Positions 38,001 to 48,537 of a stretch of DNA of 64,000 nt are shown in pieces; the stretch's first letter is position 1; every line of letters begins with the position of its first letter. Origin of the DNA: Agilicoccus flavus (lineage in GTDB: Bacteria > Actinomycetota > Actinomycetes > Actinomycetales > Dermatophilaceae); the NCBI RefSeq assembly GCF_014857905.1, contig NZ_JACYXE010000003.1, positions 287,909 to 351,908 on the forward strand. The letters are read 5' to 3'. The notes beneath the pieces are model-generated. The model was given only the letters and a program-made list of their open reading frames with translations. It did no database searches and was not told the origin of the DNA. Both the position numbers and the translations under genes were made by a program.

Positions 38001-38737
38001 GCGCGCCACCCGCACCCGAGGCGACCCCGGCGCAGCGCCGGGCGGTGGCCTGGAGCCGCCTGCGCACCGCGCTGTTCATCCGCCCGACGCGCACGGCGCT
38101 GCTCGCCGGCGTGCTCGCCCTCCTGCTCGGCCTCGCGCTGACCGTGCAGATCCGCGCGACCCGCGAGCAGGGGCTGGAGGCGCTGCGCGAGGACGAGCTC
38201 GTCGGTGTCCTCGACACGGTCGAGCAGCGACGCGCACGTCTGTCGGAGGAGGTCGCGGACCTCGAGCGGCAGCGCGAGGACCTCGTGACCGCGCCCGCCG
38301 GCAGCGAGGCCGCGCGCCGCGCCGCCCAGGACCGCGCCGACGACCTCGCCGTCCTCGCCGGCACGGTCCCCGCGCGCGGGCCCGGGGTCACGATGACGCT
38401 GGAGGGGCCGCCGCAGGGGATCGGCACGGGCGTCTACCTCGACCTGTTCGCCGAGCTGCGCGACGCGGGCGCCGAGGCGATCCAGGTGGGTCCGGTCCGG
38501 GTCGTCGCCTCGAGCGCGGTGACGGAGTCGGCCGACGGCGTGGTCAGCCTCGACGGGACGCCGCTGCCCGCCCGGGTCGTCGTCAGCGCCATCGGCGAGC
38601 CGCGCACGCTCGCCTCGGCCATGGACATCCCCGGCGGACTCGTCGAGACGGTCCGCGGGCTGGAGGGGCGGGTCTCGGTGACGACGTCGCCGTCGGTCCT
38701 CGTGAGTGCCGTGCGCACCACCTCGACGCTTCGCTAG
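37997..38737 (+). CDS. DUF881 family membrane protein (second copy)
   Basis: 246 residues. One membrane helix (about 33-52), coiled coil TVEQRRARLSEEVADLERQRED, and a complete DUF881 domain (GPGVTMTLEGPPQGIGTGVYLDLFAELRDAGAEAIQVG, SVTTSPSVLVSAVRTT). Paralogue of the gene at 36619; together with Sbp they may form a membrane complex, which is inference from the conserved order. Confidence 0.9.
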   Translation: MSAPPAPEATPAQRRAVAWSRLRTALFIRPTRTALLAGVLALLLGLALTVQIRATREQGLEALREDELVGVLDTVEQRRARLSEEVADLERQREDLVTAPAGSEAARRAAQDRADDLAVLAGTVPARGPGVTMTLEGPPQGIGTGVYLDLFAELRDAGAEAIQVGPVRVVASSAVTESADGVVSLDGTPLPARVVVSAIGEPRTLASAMDIPGGLVETVRGLEGRVSVTTSPSVLVSAVRTTSTLR

Positions 38738-38835
38738 TGTTCGAAGCGAGCGACACCGCGCGAGCCGAACGCCCCCGTCGCGCCGCCGCCGGCGGTGTCG
38801 CCGCCCCGACCGCACCACCCACGGAAGGACGCATC

Positions 38836-39225
38836 ATGAGCGAGCTGGACTACCCCGAGGACCTGCGCTACACCGCCGAGCACGAGTGGGTCCGCGCGGC
38901 CGCCGACGGCATCGTGCGCGTGGGCATCACGTCGTACGCCCAGGACGCCCTCGGCGACGTCGTCTTCGTCAACCTCCCCACCGTCGGCGACACCGTGGCC
39001 GAGGGCGACTCGTGCGGCGAGATCGAGTCCACGAAGTCGGTGAGCGACCTCTACTCGCCGCTCGCGGGCGAGGTCACGGCCGTGAACGAGTCCCTCGACA
39101 CCACACCCGAACTCGTCAACTCCGACCCCTATGGCGAGGGCTGGATGTTCGAGATGAAGGCGGCCGAGGTGGGTGCGGCCGAGCAGCTCCTCGACGTCGA
39201 CTCCTACCGCGAGCAGCTCGACTGA
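38836..39225 (+). CDS. gcvH: Glycine cleavage system H protein
   Basis: 129 residues. Carries the lipoyl arm that shuttles the methylamine group between GcvP, GcvT and Lpd. The lipoylated Lys is residue 67 in GEIESTKSVSDLYSP. Start ATG with GGAAGGA upstream. It stands apart from gcvP (42255) with garA and three other genes between, as in mycobacteria. Confidence 0.96.
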   Translation: MSELDYPEDLRYTAEHEWVRAAADGIVRVGITSYAQDALGDVVFVNLPTVGDTVAEGDSCGEIESTKSVSDLYSPLAGEVTAVNESLDTTPELVNSDPYGEGWMFEMKAAEVGAAEQLLDVDSYREQLD

Positions 39226-39238
39226 CCACACGCTGCCG

Positions 39239-39279
39239 CCATCGGTCGACATGACCGTTCCGGGGAGGTCGACCGATGG
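39239..39279 (+). promoter_or_regulatory. 12-bp inverted repeat between gcvH and garA (terminator or operator)
   Basis: Perfect arms CCATCGGTCGAC (39239-39250) and GTCGACCGATGG (39268-39279) with 17 bases between, 14 bases after the gcvH stop. The right arm ends two bases before the garA -10 box TAGGGT (39282-39287), so the repeat overlaps the -35/spacer region. It could end gcvH transcription, bind a repressor of garA, or both. Confidence 0.55.
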
Positions 39280-39348
39280 TTTAGGGTGAGGGTCCGATGA
39301 CGCCGGGCGACGGGCCCGCGCCAGGGCAGAGAAGCAGGTGACGACACG

Positions 39349-39831
39349 GTGACCGACCAGGGCTCGCACGAGGAGTCGGGGCGTCCGCACGCCGATCCGG
39401 CCACCATGCATATCACCGGCCTGGGGGCCGAGCCGGAGGTCTCGCACGACGTCGAGGCCCGCCTGTCCTCCGACGACCAGGCGACGATCGAGGCCCTGCG
39501 TCCCGGGACCGCCCTGCTGCTCGTCCTGCGCGGTCCCAACACCGGCGCGCGCTTCCTCCTCGACGCCGAGACGACGACCACGGGCCGCCACCCGTCCAGC
39601 GACATCTTCCTCGACGACGTCACCGTGTCCCGCAAGCACGCGGTCTTCCAGGCCGAAGGGGACGGCTTCGTCGTCCGCGACGTGGGGTCCCTCAACGGCA
39701 CGTACGTCAACCGCGAGCGCATCGACTCGGTCCCGCTCCGGTCGGGCGACGAGGTCCAGATCGGCAAGTTCCGGCTCGTCTACCACGCCGGCCACACGCA
39801 CGCCTCGGCTGACGCTCCGCGAGCGCACTGA
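39349..39831 (+). CDS. garA: FHA domain protein GarA/OdhI-like
   Basis: 160 residues. The FHA domain (about 55-150) has TTTGRHPSSDIFLDDVTVSRKHAVF and DVGSLNGTYVNRERIDSVPLRSGDEVQIGKFRLVY, closely matching GarA/OdhI, which bind and inhibit 2-oxoglutarate dehydrogenase and glutamate metabolism enzymes. The N-terminal tail lacks the ETTSV-like phosphorylation motif seen in GarA and OdhI. GTG start with AGGTGA about seven bases upstream. Lies between gcvH and the FtsR-type regulator as in other actinobacteria. Confidence 0.88.
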   Translation: MTDQGSHEESGRPHADPATMHITGLGAEPEVSHDVEARLSSDDQATIEALRPGTALLLVLRGPNTGARFLLDAETTTTGRHPSSDIFLDDVTVSRKHAVFQAEGDGFVVRDVGSLNGTYVNRERIDSVPLRSGDEVQIGKFRLVYHAGHTHASADAPRAH

Positions 39832-39835
39832 CGCC

Positions 39836-40603
39836 GTGGTGGATCGGCGGCCGGCCGCAGCGAGGTGGACGATCGGGGCGGTCCTGCGGACCCTGCAGGA
39901 CGATTTCCCCGACGTCACCATCAGCAAGATCCGATTCCTCGAGGCCGAGGGACTCATCAAGCCCGAGCGCACTCCGTCGGGCTATCGCAGCTTCAGCGAC
40001 CGTGACGTCGAGCGGCTCCGCTACGTGCTCGAGGCGCAGCGGGACCGCTTCTGGCCGCTGAAGGTCATCCGCGAGGCCCTCGACTCCCTCGACCGCGGCG
40101 TCGACCCGCAGGGCGGAAGGTCGTCGGCCTCGGCGGGCGGACGCGGCGGGACCGCGCGTGGCGGGGACGGGGACGTCGGGACGGGCGAGGGGTCCGCCGC
40201 GGACCACCGCGACCCGGTCGCACCGCCGCCGTCGGCCCTGCTGCGCCGGGACGCCCCCGCCCGGCTCAACCGCCGGGAGGTCATGCGCGCCACCGGTCTC
40301 GACGCGGCGACGTTCGACGCGCTCGCCGGGTACGGGCTCCTCTCGCCCGGCCGCGACGGCCACTTCACCGAGTCGGCCCTGCCGATCGCGAGGGCGGCGG
40401 CGGCGCTCGCGGCCCACGGGATCGAGGCGCGTCATCTGCGCCCGTTCCGGACTGCCGCCGACCGCGAGATCGGCCTCGTTCAGCAGGTGGTCGCGCCCCG
40501 TCGCGGGCGGGACCCGGAGCGCGACGACGAGACGCTCGCCGAGCTGCTCCACCACTGCATCGCGCTGCACACGGCGCTCGTGCGGGCGGGTCTCGAGCGC
40601 TGA
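39836..40603 (+). CDS. MerR-family regulator, FtsR type
   Basis: 255 residues. N-terminal MerR helix-turn-helix: TIGAVLRTLQDDFPDVTISKIRFLEAEGLIKPERTPSGYRSFSDRDVERLRYVL (about 12-65). A Gly-rich linker (about 90-130) separates a helical C-terminal domain. Homologues (Rv1828/FtsR) activate ftsZ in some actinobacteria; that role is inferred. Begins four bases after garA. Confidence 0.85.
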   Translation: MVDRRPAAARWTIGAVLRTLQDDFPDVTISKIRFLEAEGLIKPERTPSGYRSFSDRDVERLRYVLEAQRDRFWPLKVIREALDSLDRGVDPQGGRSSASAGGRGGTARGGDGDVGTGEGSAADHRDPVAPPPSALLRRDAPARLNRREVMRATGLDAATFDALAGYGLLSPGRDGHFTESALPIARAAAALAAHGIEARHLRPFRTAADREIGLVQQVVAPRRGRDPERDDETLAELLHHCIALHTALVRAGLER

Positions 40604-40619
40604 GCGCGGCCGCACCCGG

Positions 40620-40632
40620 TAGCGTGGTGAGG
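40620..40632 (+). promoter_or_regulatory. Leaderless-type -10 box of the DUF151 gene
   Basis: TAGCGT (40620-40625) followed by seven bases and GTG (40633), without ribosome binding site. Confidence 0.5.
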
Positions 40633-41142
40633 GTGCGAGATCTCGACGTCCTCGGTGTCCGTGTGGAGATGCCCACGAACCAGCCCATCGTCCTGCTGCG
40701 CGAGCGCGACGGGGACCGGTACCTGCCCGTGTGGGTGGGGGCGGCCGAGGCCGCCGCGATCGCCTTCGCCCAGCAGGGCGTGACCCCGCCTCGGCCCCTG
40801 ACCCACGACCTCCTGCGGGACGTCATCACCGCCCTCGGCCGCGAGTTGACCGAGGTCCGCATCGTCGAGCTGCGCGACGACGTCTTCTACGCCACCCTCG
40901 TCTTCTCCGACGGCGCCGAGGTCAGCTCGCGCACGTCCGACGCCGTGGCCCTCGCGCTGCGCACCAAGAGCCCCATCCGGGCCGCCGACGAGGTCATGGA
41001 CACCGCCGGCGTCGTCGTCGACGAGGACGAGGACGACGAGGTCGAGCGGTTCCGCGCCTTCCTCGACCACGTCTCCGCCGAGGACTTCGACACCCCCGGA
41101 GGCCCCGAGGAGGAGACTCCCGGGCCCTCAACCTCCACCTGA
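40633..41142 (+). CDS. Bifunctional nuclease family protein (DUF151)
   Basis: 169 residues. DUF151 domain over about residues 1-120: VRVEMPTNQPIVLLRERDGDRYLPVWVG, EAAAIAFAQQG, LTHDLLRDVI and SSRTSDAVALALRTKSPI. A plant member has DNase/RNase activity, but the bacterial role is unknown. The C-terminal 50 residues are acidic. GTG 40633 is chosen over 40624 because the -10 box would otherwise lie within the gene. Conserved between the two MerR genes. Confidence 0.88.
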   Translation: MRDLDVLGVRVEMPTNQPIVLLRERDGDRYLPVWVGAAEAAAIAFAQQGVTPPRPLTHDLLRDVITALGRELTEVRIVELRDDVFYATLVFSDGAEVSSRTSDAVALALRTKSPIRAADEVMDTAGVVVDEDEDDEVERFRAFLDHVSAEDFDTPGGPEEETPGPSTST

Positions 41143-41244
41143 CGTCGCGGTTGCCCACGCGGCGTCGGGACGCGTTCTCGACGTGGTCCCGGCCCCGTCG
41201 GCCCGGGATGACGGTGGCCCACCGGCGCGTCGCACGCCCGGTGA

Positions 41245-41273
41245 TTGCCAACTGTCGGGGCGGACCGTAGCGT
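41245..41273 (+). promoter_or_regulatory. Promoter of the second MerR-family gene
   Basis: TTGCCA (41245-41250), a 17-base spacer and TAGCGT (41268-41273), the best-spaced -35/-10 pair of the conserved block. Transcription would start near 41280 with a 140-base leader. Confidence 0.6.
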
Positions 41274-41421
41274 TCTGAGGGTAGGTCCGCAACGGGCACC
41301 TCCCGCGCCGCAGCCGGCTCGGACGGGTCCGATCCTCCTCGGGGCGCTCGCCACGAGGACAGCAGCCGCCGCGGCGCCGGCGACGATCCCCGGCACGCCG
41401 GGGATCGAGAGGGAGGTCTTC

Positions 41422-42006
41422 GTGAGCTCGACGGACGACACGGGTCGCCGGGCACCCGTCAAGGTCGCGGCCCAGGGCGTGCTGTTCGAGTCCGACCTCC
41501 CCGAGCTCGACGAGGACGCCGGCTACCGCGGGCCCACGGCCTGCCGCGCCGCCGGCATCACCTACCGGCAGCTCGACTACTGGGCCCGCACCGGCCTCGT
41601 GGAGCCGTCGGTGCGCACCGCGACCGGTTCCGGCACCCAGCGCCTCTACGGTTTCCGCGACGTCCTCGTGCTCAAGGTCGTCAAGCGCCTGCTCGACACC
41701 GGGGTTTCCCTGCAGCAGATCCGCATCGCCGTCTCGAGCCTGCGCGAGCGCGGCGTCGAGGACCTCGCCCAGATCACCCTGATGAGCGACGGCGCCAGCG
41801 TCTACGAGTGCACGAGCAGCGACGAGGTCATCGACCTCCTCCAGGGCGGACAGGGCGTCTTCGGCATCGCCGTCGGGCGCGTCTGGCGCGAGGTCGAGGG
41901 CGACCTCGCCCACCTGCCCACCGAGCGGCTCGAGGCGGAGGCCGCGGAGGCGGCCGTCTCCGCCTCCGACGAGCTCAGTCTGCGGCGCAAGCGCCGGATC
42001 GGCTGA
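41422..42006 (+). CDS. MerR-family transcriptional regulator (Rv1830-like)
   Basis: 194 residues. MerR helix-turn-helix at about 38-105: YRGPTACRAAGITYRQLDYWARTGLVEPSVRTATGSGTQRLYGFRDVLVLKVVKRLLDTGVSLQQIRIAV, then a small alpha/beta effector-like domain. GTG with GGGAGG upstream is preferred to the in-frame ATG at 41245. Second MerR-type regulator of the conserved garA-gcvP block; target genes unknown. Confidence 0.88.
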   Translation: MSSTDDTGRRAPVKVAAQGVLFESDLPELDEDAGYRGPTACRAAGITYRQLDYWARTGLVEPSVRTATGSGTQRLYGFRDVLVLKVVKRLLDTGVSLQQIRIAVSSLRERGVEDLAQITLMSDGASVYECTSSDEVIDLLQGGQGVFGIAVGRVWREVEGDLAHLPTERLEAEAAEAAVSASDELSLRRKRRIG

Positions 42007-42034
42007 ACCACGCCGGCGCCGCACGCGCCGGTGT

Positions 42035-42040
42035 TAATCT
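42035..42040 (+). promoter_or_regulatory. Predicted -10 box of gcvP
   Basis: TAATCT, about 14 bases before the start of the glycine riboswitch aptamer. Confidence 0.5.
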
Positions 42041-42053
42041 CGACGCGCTGTAA

Positions 42054-42162
42054 CCCCGTCCGGGAGAGTCCCCGGCATTCCGGCCGCCTGGTGCGGCCGG
42101 CTCGGGGCGCCGAAGGAGCAAACCTCCCCGGAATCTCTCAGGCGCGCAGGACCGGGCGGGTA
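42054..42162 (+). ncRNA. Glycine riboswitch (single aptamer) upstream of gcvP
   Basis: Conserved elements of the glycine aptamer appear in order: GGGAGAGTCC (42062-42071), a variable hairpin GGCCGCCTGGTGCGGCC, GGCGCCGAAGGAGCAA (about 42107-42122), CCCCGGAATCTCTCAGGC (about 42126-42143) and the closing AGGACCGGGCGGG. Only one aptamer is seen. It should raise gcvP expression when glycine is abundant. Confidence 0.9.
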
Positions 42163-42254
42163 GGCACCGTGGAGTCGCGTCCGGCGGCGACAGGGGGGGA
42201 GGCCGATCGACGGACCCGCGTCCGAGGTGACACGGTCCTGACAGGAGCACCTTC

Positions 42255-45203
<2,949 letters not shown>

Positions 45204-45213
45204 TCGCACGGAG

Positions 45214-45245
45214 CCCGTGCGGTGGGCGCACGCCCACCGCACGGG
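45214..45245 (+). terminator. Terminator after gcvP
   Basis: Perfect 14-bp stem CCCGTGCGGTGGGC / GCCCACCGCACGGG with a GCAC loop, 10 bases after the gcvP stop. Confidence 0.8.
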
Positions 45246-45335
45246 TCCTGGCGGTGCACGAGGGGACGCCGGTGTGGTTGGCTCCTCCTCACGGGGTCCG
45301 CGCAAAGGCGTGGACGGGACGACGCGAGGTGGATC

Positions 45336-46829
45336 GTGGGCCAGGACGTCTCGGGCAACGAGTGGTCGAACGAGCAGCGGCAGCGCTACCGCGAGAAGGT
45401 GCTGCAGAACCTCGACGTGTTCGAGCGCATGCTCGTGTCGAGCAGCTTCGAGGCCGACGAGGGGATGACGGGTCTCGAGATCGAGCTCAACCTCGTCGAC
45501 TCCGACCTGAACCCGAGCTTCGACAACGCCGCCGTCCTCGACGCCATCGACTCCTCGGCGTTCCAGACCGAGCTCGCCAAGTTCAACATCGAGCTCAACG
45601 TCGACCCCCGCGTCATCGAGGGCGACGCCCTGTACCGGCTCGAGGACGACATCCGCGCCGGGCTCAACGCGGCGCGGGAGCGGGCGCAGCGCGCGGGCAG
45701 CGACATCGTCCAGATCGGCATCCTCCCGACGCTGATGACGCACCACGTCGCGCCCGACAGCGGATGGATGAGCGCCAACCGGCGCTACCTCGCGCTCAAC
45801 GACGCGATGATGGCCGCGCGCGGCGAGGACATGTACATCGACATCGCCGGGTCGACCGGCGAGCGGCTCGCGTTCTACTCGGGCTCGATCGGGCCCGAGG
45901 CCGCGTGCACGTCGCTGCAGCTGCACGTGCAGGTGGCCCCGTCGAACTTCGCGGCGTACTGGAACGCGGCGCAGGCCCTGTCCGGGGTGCTCATCGCCAT
46001 CAGCGCCAACTCGCCGTTCCTGTGCGGCAAGGCGCTGTGGCACGAGACCCGCATCCCCCTGTTCACGCAGGCCACCGACACGCGCCCGATCGAGCTCGCC
46101 AACCAGGGGGTCCGCCCCCGGGTCGGGTTCGGCGAGCGGTGGATCACGTCGATCTTCGACCTCTTCGAGGACAACGTCCGCTACTTCCCCGCGCTGCTGC
46201 CCGAGCTGACCGACGAGGACCCGGTCAGCGTTCTCGCCGAGGGGGTGCCGCCCGAGCTGGGAGAGCTGCGGCTGCACAACGGGACGATCTACCGGTGGAA
46301 CCGCCCGATCTACGACACGCACGGCGGCAAGCCGCACCTGCGGGTCGAGAACCGCATCCTCCCCGCGGGCCCGACCGTGGCCGACACCATCGCCAGCGCG
46401 GCGTTCTACTACGGCGCGCTGCGCAAGTTCGCGACCGTGGACCGCCCGGTGTGGACGCAGATGAGCTTCCAGGCCGCCGAGACGAACTTCCGCCACGGCG
46501 CCCGTGACGGCATGTTCGCCCGCCTCTACTGGCCGTCGTTCAACGCGGTCAGCCCCGACGAGCTCGTGCTGCGTCATCTCCTCCCGCTCGCCCACGAGGG
46601 CCTCGCCGACCTCGGGGTGCCGACCCACGTCCGCGACCACTACCTCGGCATCATCGAGGCGCGCTGCCTGGCCCGGCAGAACGGCGCCACGTGGCAGCTG
46701 GAGGCGGTCCGCCGCCACGAGGACGCCGGCGCCGACCGGCTGGGCGCGCTGCGTGCGATGTTCGCCGACTACATCGAGCGGATGCACAGCAACGAGCCCG
46801 TGCACACCTGGGCTCTGCCCGGGGACTGA
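45336..46829 (+). CDS. Glutamate--cysteine ligase family protein
   Basis: 497 residues. Contains the glutamate-binding MTGLEIELNLVDSD near residue 48, ELAKFNIELNVDPRV, the substrate-loop region EAACTSLQLHVQV and LRLHNGTIYRWNRPIYD, all typical of the actinobacterial proteins annotated as glutamate--cysteine ligases (glutamine synthetase-like fold). Actinobacteria usually lack glutathione, so the product may be another gamma-glutamyl compound, for example in ergothioneine synthesis; this is inference. GTG with GAGGTGG upstream is preferred to the longer frame, which overlaps the gcvP terminator. Confidence 0.85.
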   Translation: MGQDVSGNEWSNEQRQRYREKVLQNLDVFERMLVSSSFEADEGMTGLEIELNLVDSDLNPSFDNAAVLDAIDSSAFQTELAKFNIELNVDPRVIEGDALYRLEDDIRAGLNAARERAQRAGSDIVQIGILPTLMTHHVAPDSGWMSANRRYLALNDAMMAARGEDMYIDIAGSTGERLAFYSGSIGPEAACTSLQLHVQVAPSNFAAYWNAAQALSGVLIAISANSPFLCGKALWHETRIPLFTQATDTRPIELANQGVRPRVGFGERWITSIFDLFEDNVRYFPALLPELTDEDPVSVLAEGVPPELGELRLHNGTIYRWNRPIYDTHGGKPHLRVENRILPAGPTVADTIASAAFYYGALRKFATVDRPVWTQMSFQAAETNFRHGARDGMFARLYWPSFNAVSPDELVLRHLLPLAHEGLADLGVPTHVRDHYLGIIEARCLARQNGATWQLEAVRRHEDAGADRLGALRAMFADYIERMHSNEPVHTWALPGD

Positions 46830-46868
46830 GGGCCCGATCGGGGGTCATGCGGGACCCGGGCCGCTCGC

Positions 46869-46874
46869 TAGGGT
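46869..46874 (+). promoter_or_regulatory. Predicted -10 box of the phosphofructokinase gene
   Basis: TAGGGT, giving a leader of about 90 bases. Confidence 0.4.
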
Positions 46875-46970
46875 GGAGTCGACCCCTTCCGATCCGGCCG
46901 GGGCGCGCGCGGGGCCGTCGTATCGCCTCGCCCGCCGCCGGCCGGGACTCGACCGATGGAGACGCCCCCC

Positions 46971-48188
46971 ATGACCGTTCGCCGTGTCGCCCTCCTCACC
47001 GCCGGCGGCTACGCCCCCTGTCTCTCCTCCGCCGTCGGCGGGCTCATCGAGCGGTACACGCAGGTGGCGCCCGACGTCGAGATCATCGCCTACACGCACG
47101 GATACCAGGGCCTGCTGCGCGGCGAGTACCTACGCGTGACCGACGAGGTCCGGGCCAAGGCCGGCCTGCTGCACACCTACGGCGGGTCGCCGATCGGCAA
47201 CTCCCGCGTCAAGCTGACGAACACCAAGGACCTCGTGAAGCGCGGCCTCGTGCCCGACGGCGTCGACCCGCTCGAGTTCGCCGCGAACCGCCTGACGGAG
47301 GACGGCGTCGACGTGCTGCACACGATCGGCGGCGACGACACGAACACGACGGCGGCCGACCTCGCGGCGCACCTGCAGAAGAACGGTCACCCGCTCACGG
47401 TCGTCGGGCTGCCGAAGACCATCGACAACGACATCGTCCCCATCCGGCAGTCGCTCGGGGCCACGACCGCGGCGCAGGTGGGCGCCCAGTTCGCCTCGAA
47501 CATCATCGCCGAGCACAACTCGGGGTCGCGCATGCTCATCGTCCACGAGGTCATGGGCCGCAACTGCGGCTGGCTCACGGCGGCGACGGCGCGCGACTAC
47601 CGCCGGTGGCTCGACGGGCGCGAGTGGCTCCCCGAGTTCGGCCTCGACCGCCGCGCGTGGGACGTCCACGGGGTCTACGTCCCCGAGGCGGAGCTCGACA
47701 TCGACGCCGAGGCCACCCGCCTGCGCGCCGTCATGGACGACCTCGGCTGCGTCAACCTCTTCATCTCCGAGGGCGCCGGCGTGCCCGAGATCGTCGCGCA
47801 GATGGAGGCCGCCGGCGAGGAGGTCCCGCGCGACGCGTTCGGTCACGTGCGGCTCAACGAGATCAACCCGGGCGCGTGGTTCGCCAAGCAGTTCGCGGAG
47901 AAGCTCGGCGCCGAGAAGGTCAACGTCCAGAAGTCCGGGTACTACGCGCGGTCGGCGCCCGCGAACGAGGAAGACCTCGCGCTCATCGCGAGCATGACCA
48001 CGCTCGCGGTCGACAAGGCGCTCGCGGGCGAGCCCGGCGTCATCGGGCACGACGAGGAGCGCGGCGACGAGCTGCGCGCGATCGAGTTCGAGCGGATCGC
48101 CGGGCACAAGGCCTTCGACGTCACCCAGGACTGGTTCGGCGCGATGCTGGCCGACATCGGCCAGCCGGCGCCGGTGCCCCTCTCCTGA
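46971..48188 (+). CDS. PPi-type 6-phosphofructokinase
   Basis: 405 residues. Phosphorylates fructose 6-phosphate in glycolysis. IGGDDTNT (residues 119-126) has Asp where ATP-dependent enzymes have Gly, and PKTIDND (148-154) has Lys before TIDND; both are marks of pyrophosphate-dependent enzymes. If so, the reaction is reversible and saves ATP. The ATG at 46971 has GGAGA upstream; an in-frame ATG five codons earlier lacks one. Followed by a 13-bp terminator hairpin. Confidence 0.92.
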   Translation: MTVRRVALLTAGGYAPCLSSAVGGLIERYTQVAPDVEIIAYTHGYQGLLRGEYLRVTDEVRAKAGLLHTYGGSPIGNSRVKLTNTKDLVKRGLVPDGVDPLEFAANRLTEDGVDVLHTIGGDDTNTTAADLAAHLQKNGHPLTVVGLPKTIDNDIVPIRQSLGATTAAQVGAQFASNIIAEHNSGSRMLIVHEVMGRNCGWLTAATARDYRRWLDGREWLPEFGLDRRAWDVHGVYVPEAELDIDAEATRLRAVMDDLGCVNLFISEGAGVPEIVAQMEAAGEEVPRDAFGHVRLNEINPGAWFAKQFAEKLGAEKVNVQKSGYYARSAPANEEDLALIASMTTLAVDKALAGEPGVIGHDEERGDELRAIEFERIAGHKAFDVTQDWFGAMLADIGQPAPVPLS

Positions 48189-48300
48189 CCCGGCCGCCGC
48201 CACCCGGCGGCCCGCCCGGCTGCTCGAGGCCACTGACGGCCACCGAGCACCACGACCACGACCACGACCACGACAGAACCGAACAGGCACGCACACCCGA

Positions 48301-48333
48301 GACGGGGCGGACGCACGACGCGTCCGCCCCGTC
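48301..48333 (+). terminator. Terminator after the phosphofructokinase gene
   Basis: Perfect 13-bp stem GACGGGGCGGACG / CGTCCGCCCCGTC with a 7-base loop. Confidence 0.75.
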
Positions 48334-48390
48334 CGACGTCTCCGGAGGCCTTGCGCGAGCGAGGGATCCACACGCGACCGGGCATCCGCG

Positions 48391-48406
48391 CTGAGCGTTC
48401 GCTCAG
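48391..48406. promoter_or_regulatory. 16-bp palindrome, TetR-type operator candidate
   Basis: CTGAGCG-TT-CGCTCAG, perfect dyad with the TGANCG-NN-CGNTCA core common for TetR-family sites. It precedes the amidase leader; the cognate regulator is unknown. Confidence 0.4.
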
Positions 48407-48438
48407 TTCACCGGGCAGAGGGCCGATGGGGCGCACGG

Positions 48439-48478
48439 GTGTCCGCAGGCCGAGCCACACGGCTCGGCCGGCGGACAC
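48439..48478 (+). other. Strong hairpin in the amidase leader
   Basis: GTGTCCGC and GGCCGAGCC pair with GGCTCGGCC and GCGGACAC around one A-G mismatch and an ACAC loop, 17 bp in all. It lies about 60 bases before the amidase start and could act as attenuator, mRNA stabiliser or a second terminator. Confidence 0.45.
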
Positions 48479-48537
48479 ATCGGGGGGCCGACGCGCAGGG
48501 ATCCTGCGCGCATCCATGCCTTAGAGGAGTCGTGAAC

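Larger units (their letters stand above)
48189..48537. other. Intergenic region phosphofructokinase-amidase, rich in secondary structure
   Basis: 349 bases without a gene: a CACGAC hexamer repeated four times (48251-48274), the terminator (48301-48333), a perfect 16-bp palindrome CTGAGCGTTCGCTCAG (48391-48406) of TetR-operator type, a 17-bp hairpin with one mismatch and an ACAC loop (48439-48478), an 8-bp hairpin (48492-48510), and AGAGGAG before the amidase start. It does not match the c-di-AMP riboswitch often found before wall hydrolases. Confidence 0.65.

Noticed and set aside
39297..39341. 14-codon ORF upstream of garA
   Set aside because: It starts nine bases after the -10 box and has no ribosome binding site or recognisable feature; probably chance.
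42163..42254. Second glycine aptamer
   Set aside because: No second GGGAGAG or GCCGAAGGAGCAA element occurs before the gcvP start.
48391..48537. c-di-AMP (ydaO-type) riboswitch before the amidase
   Set aside because: The gene context fits, but the conserved purine-rich segments of that aptamer are not found.
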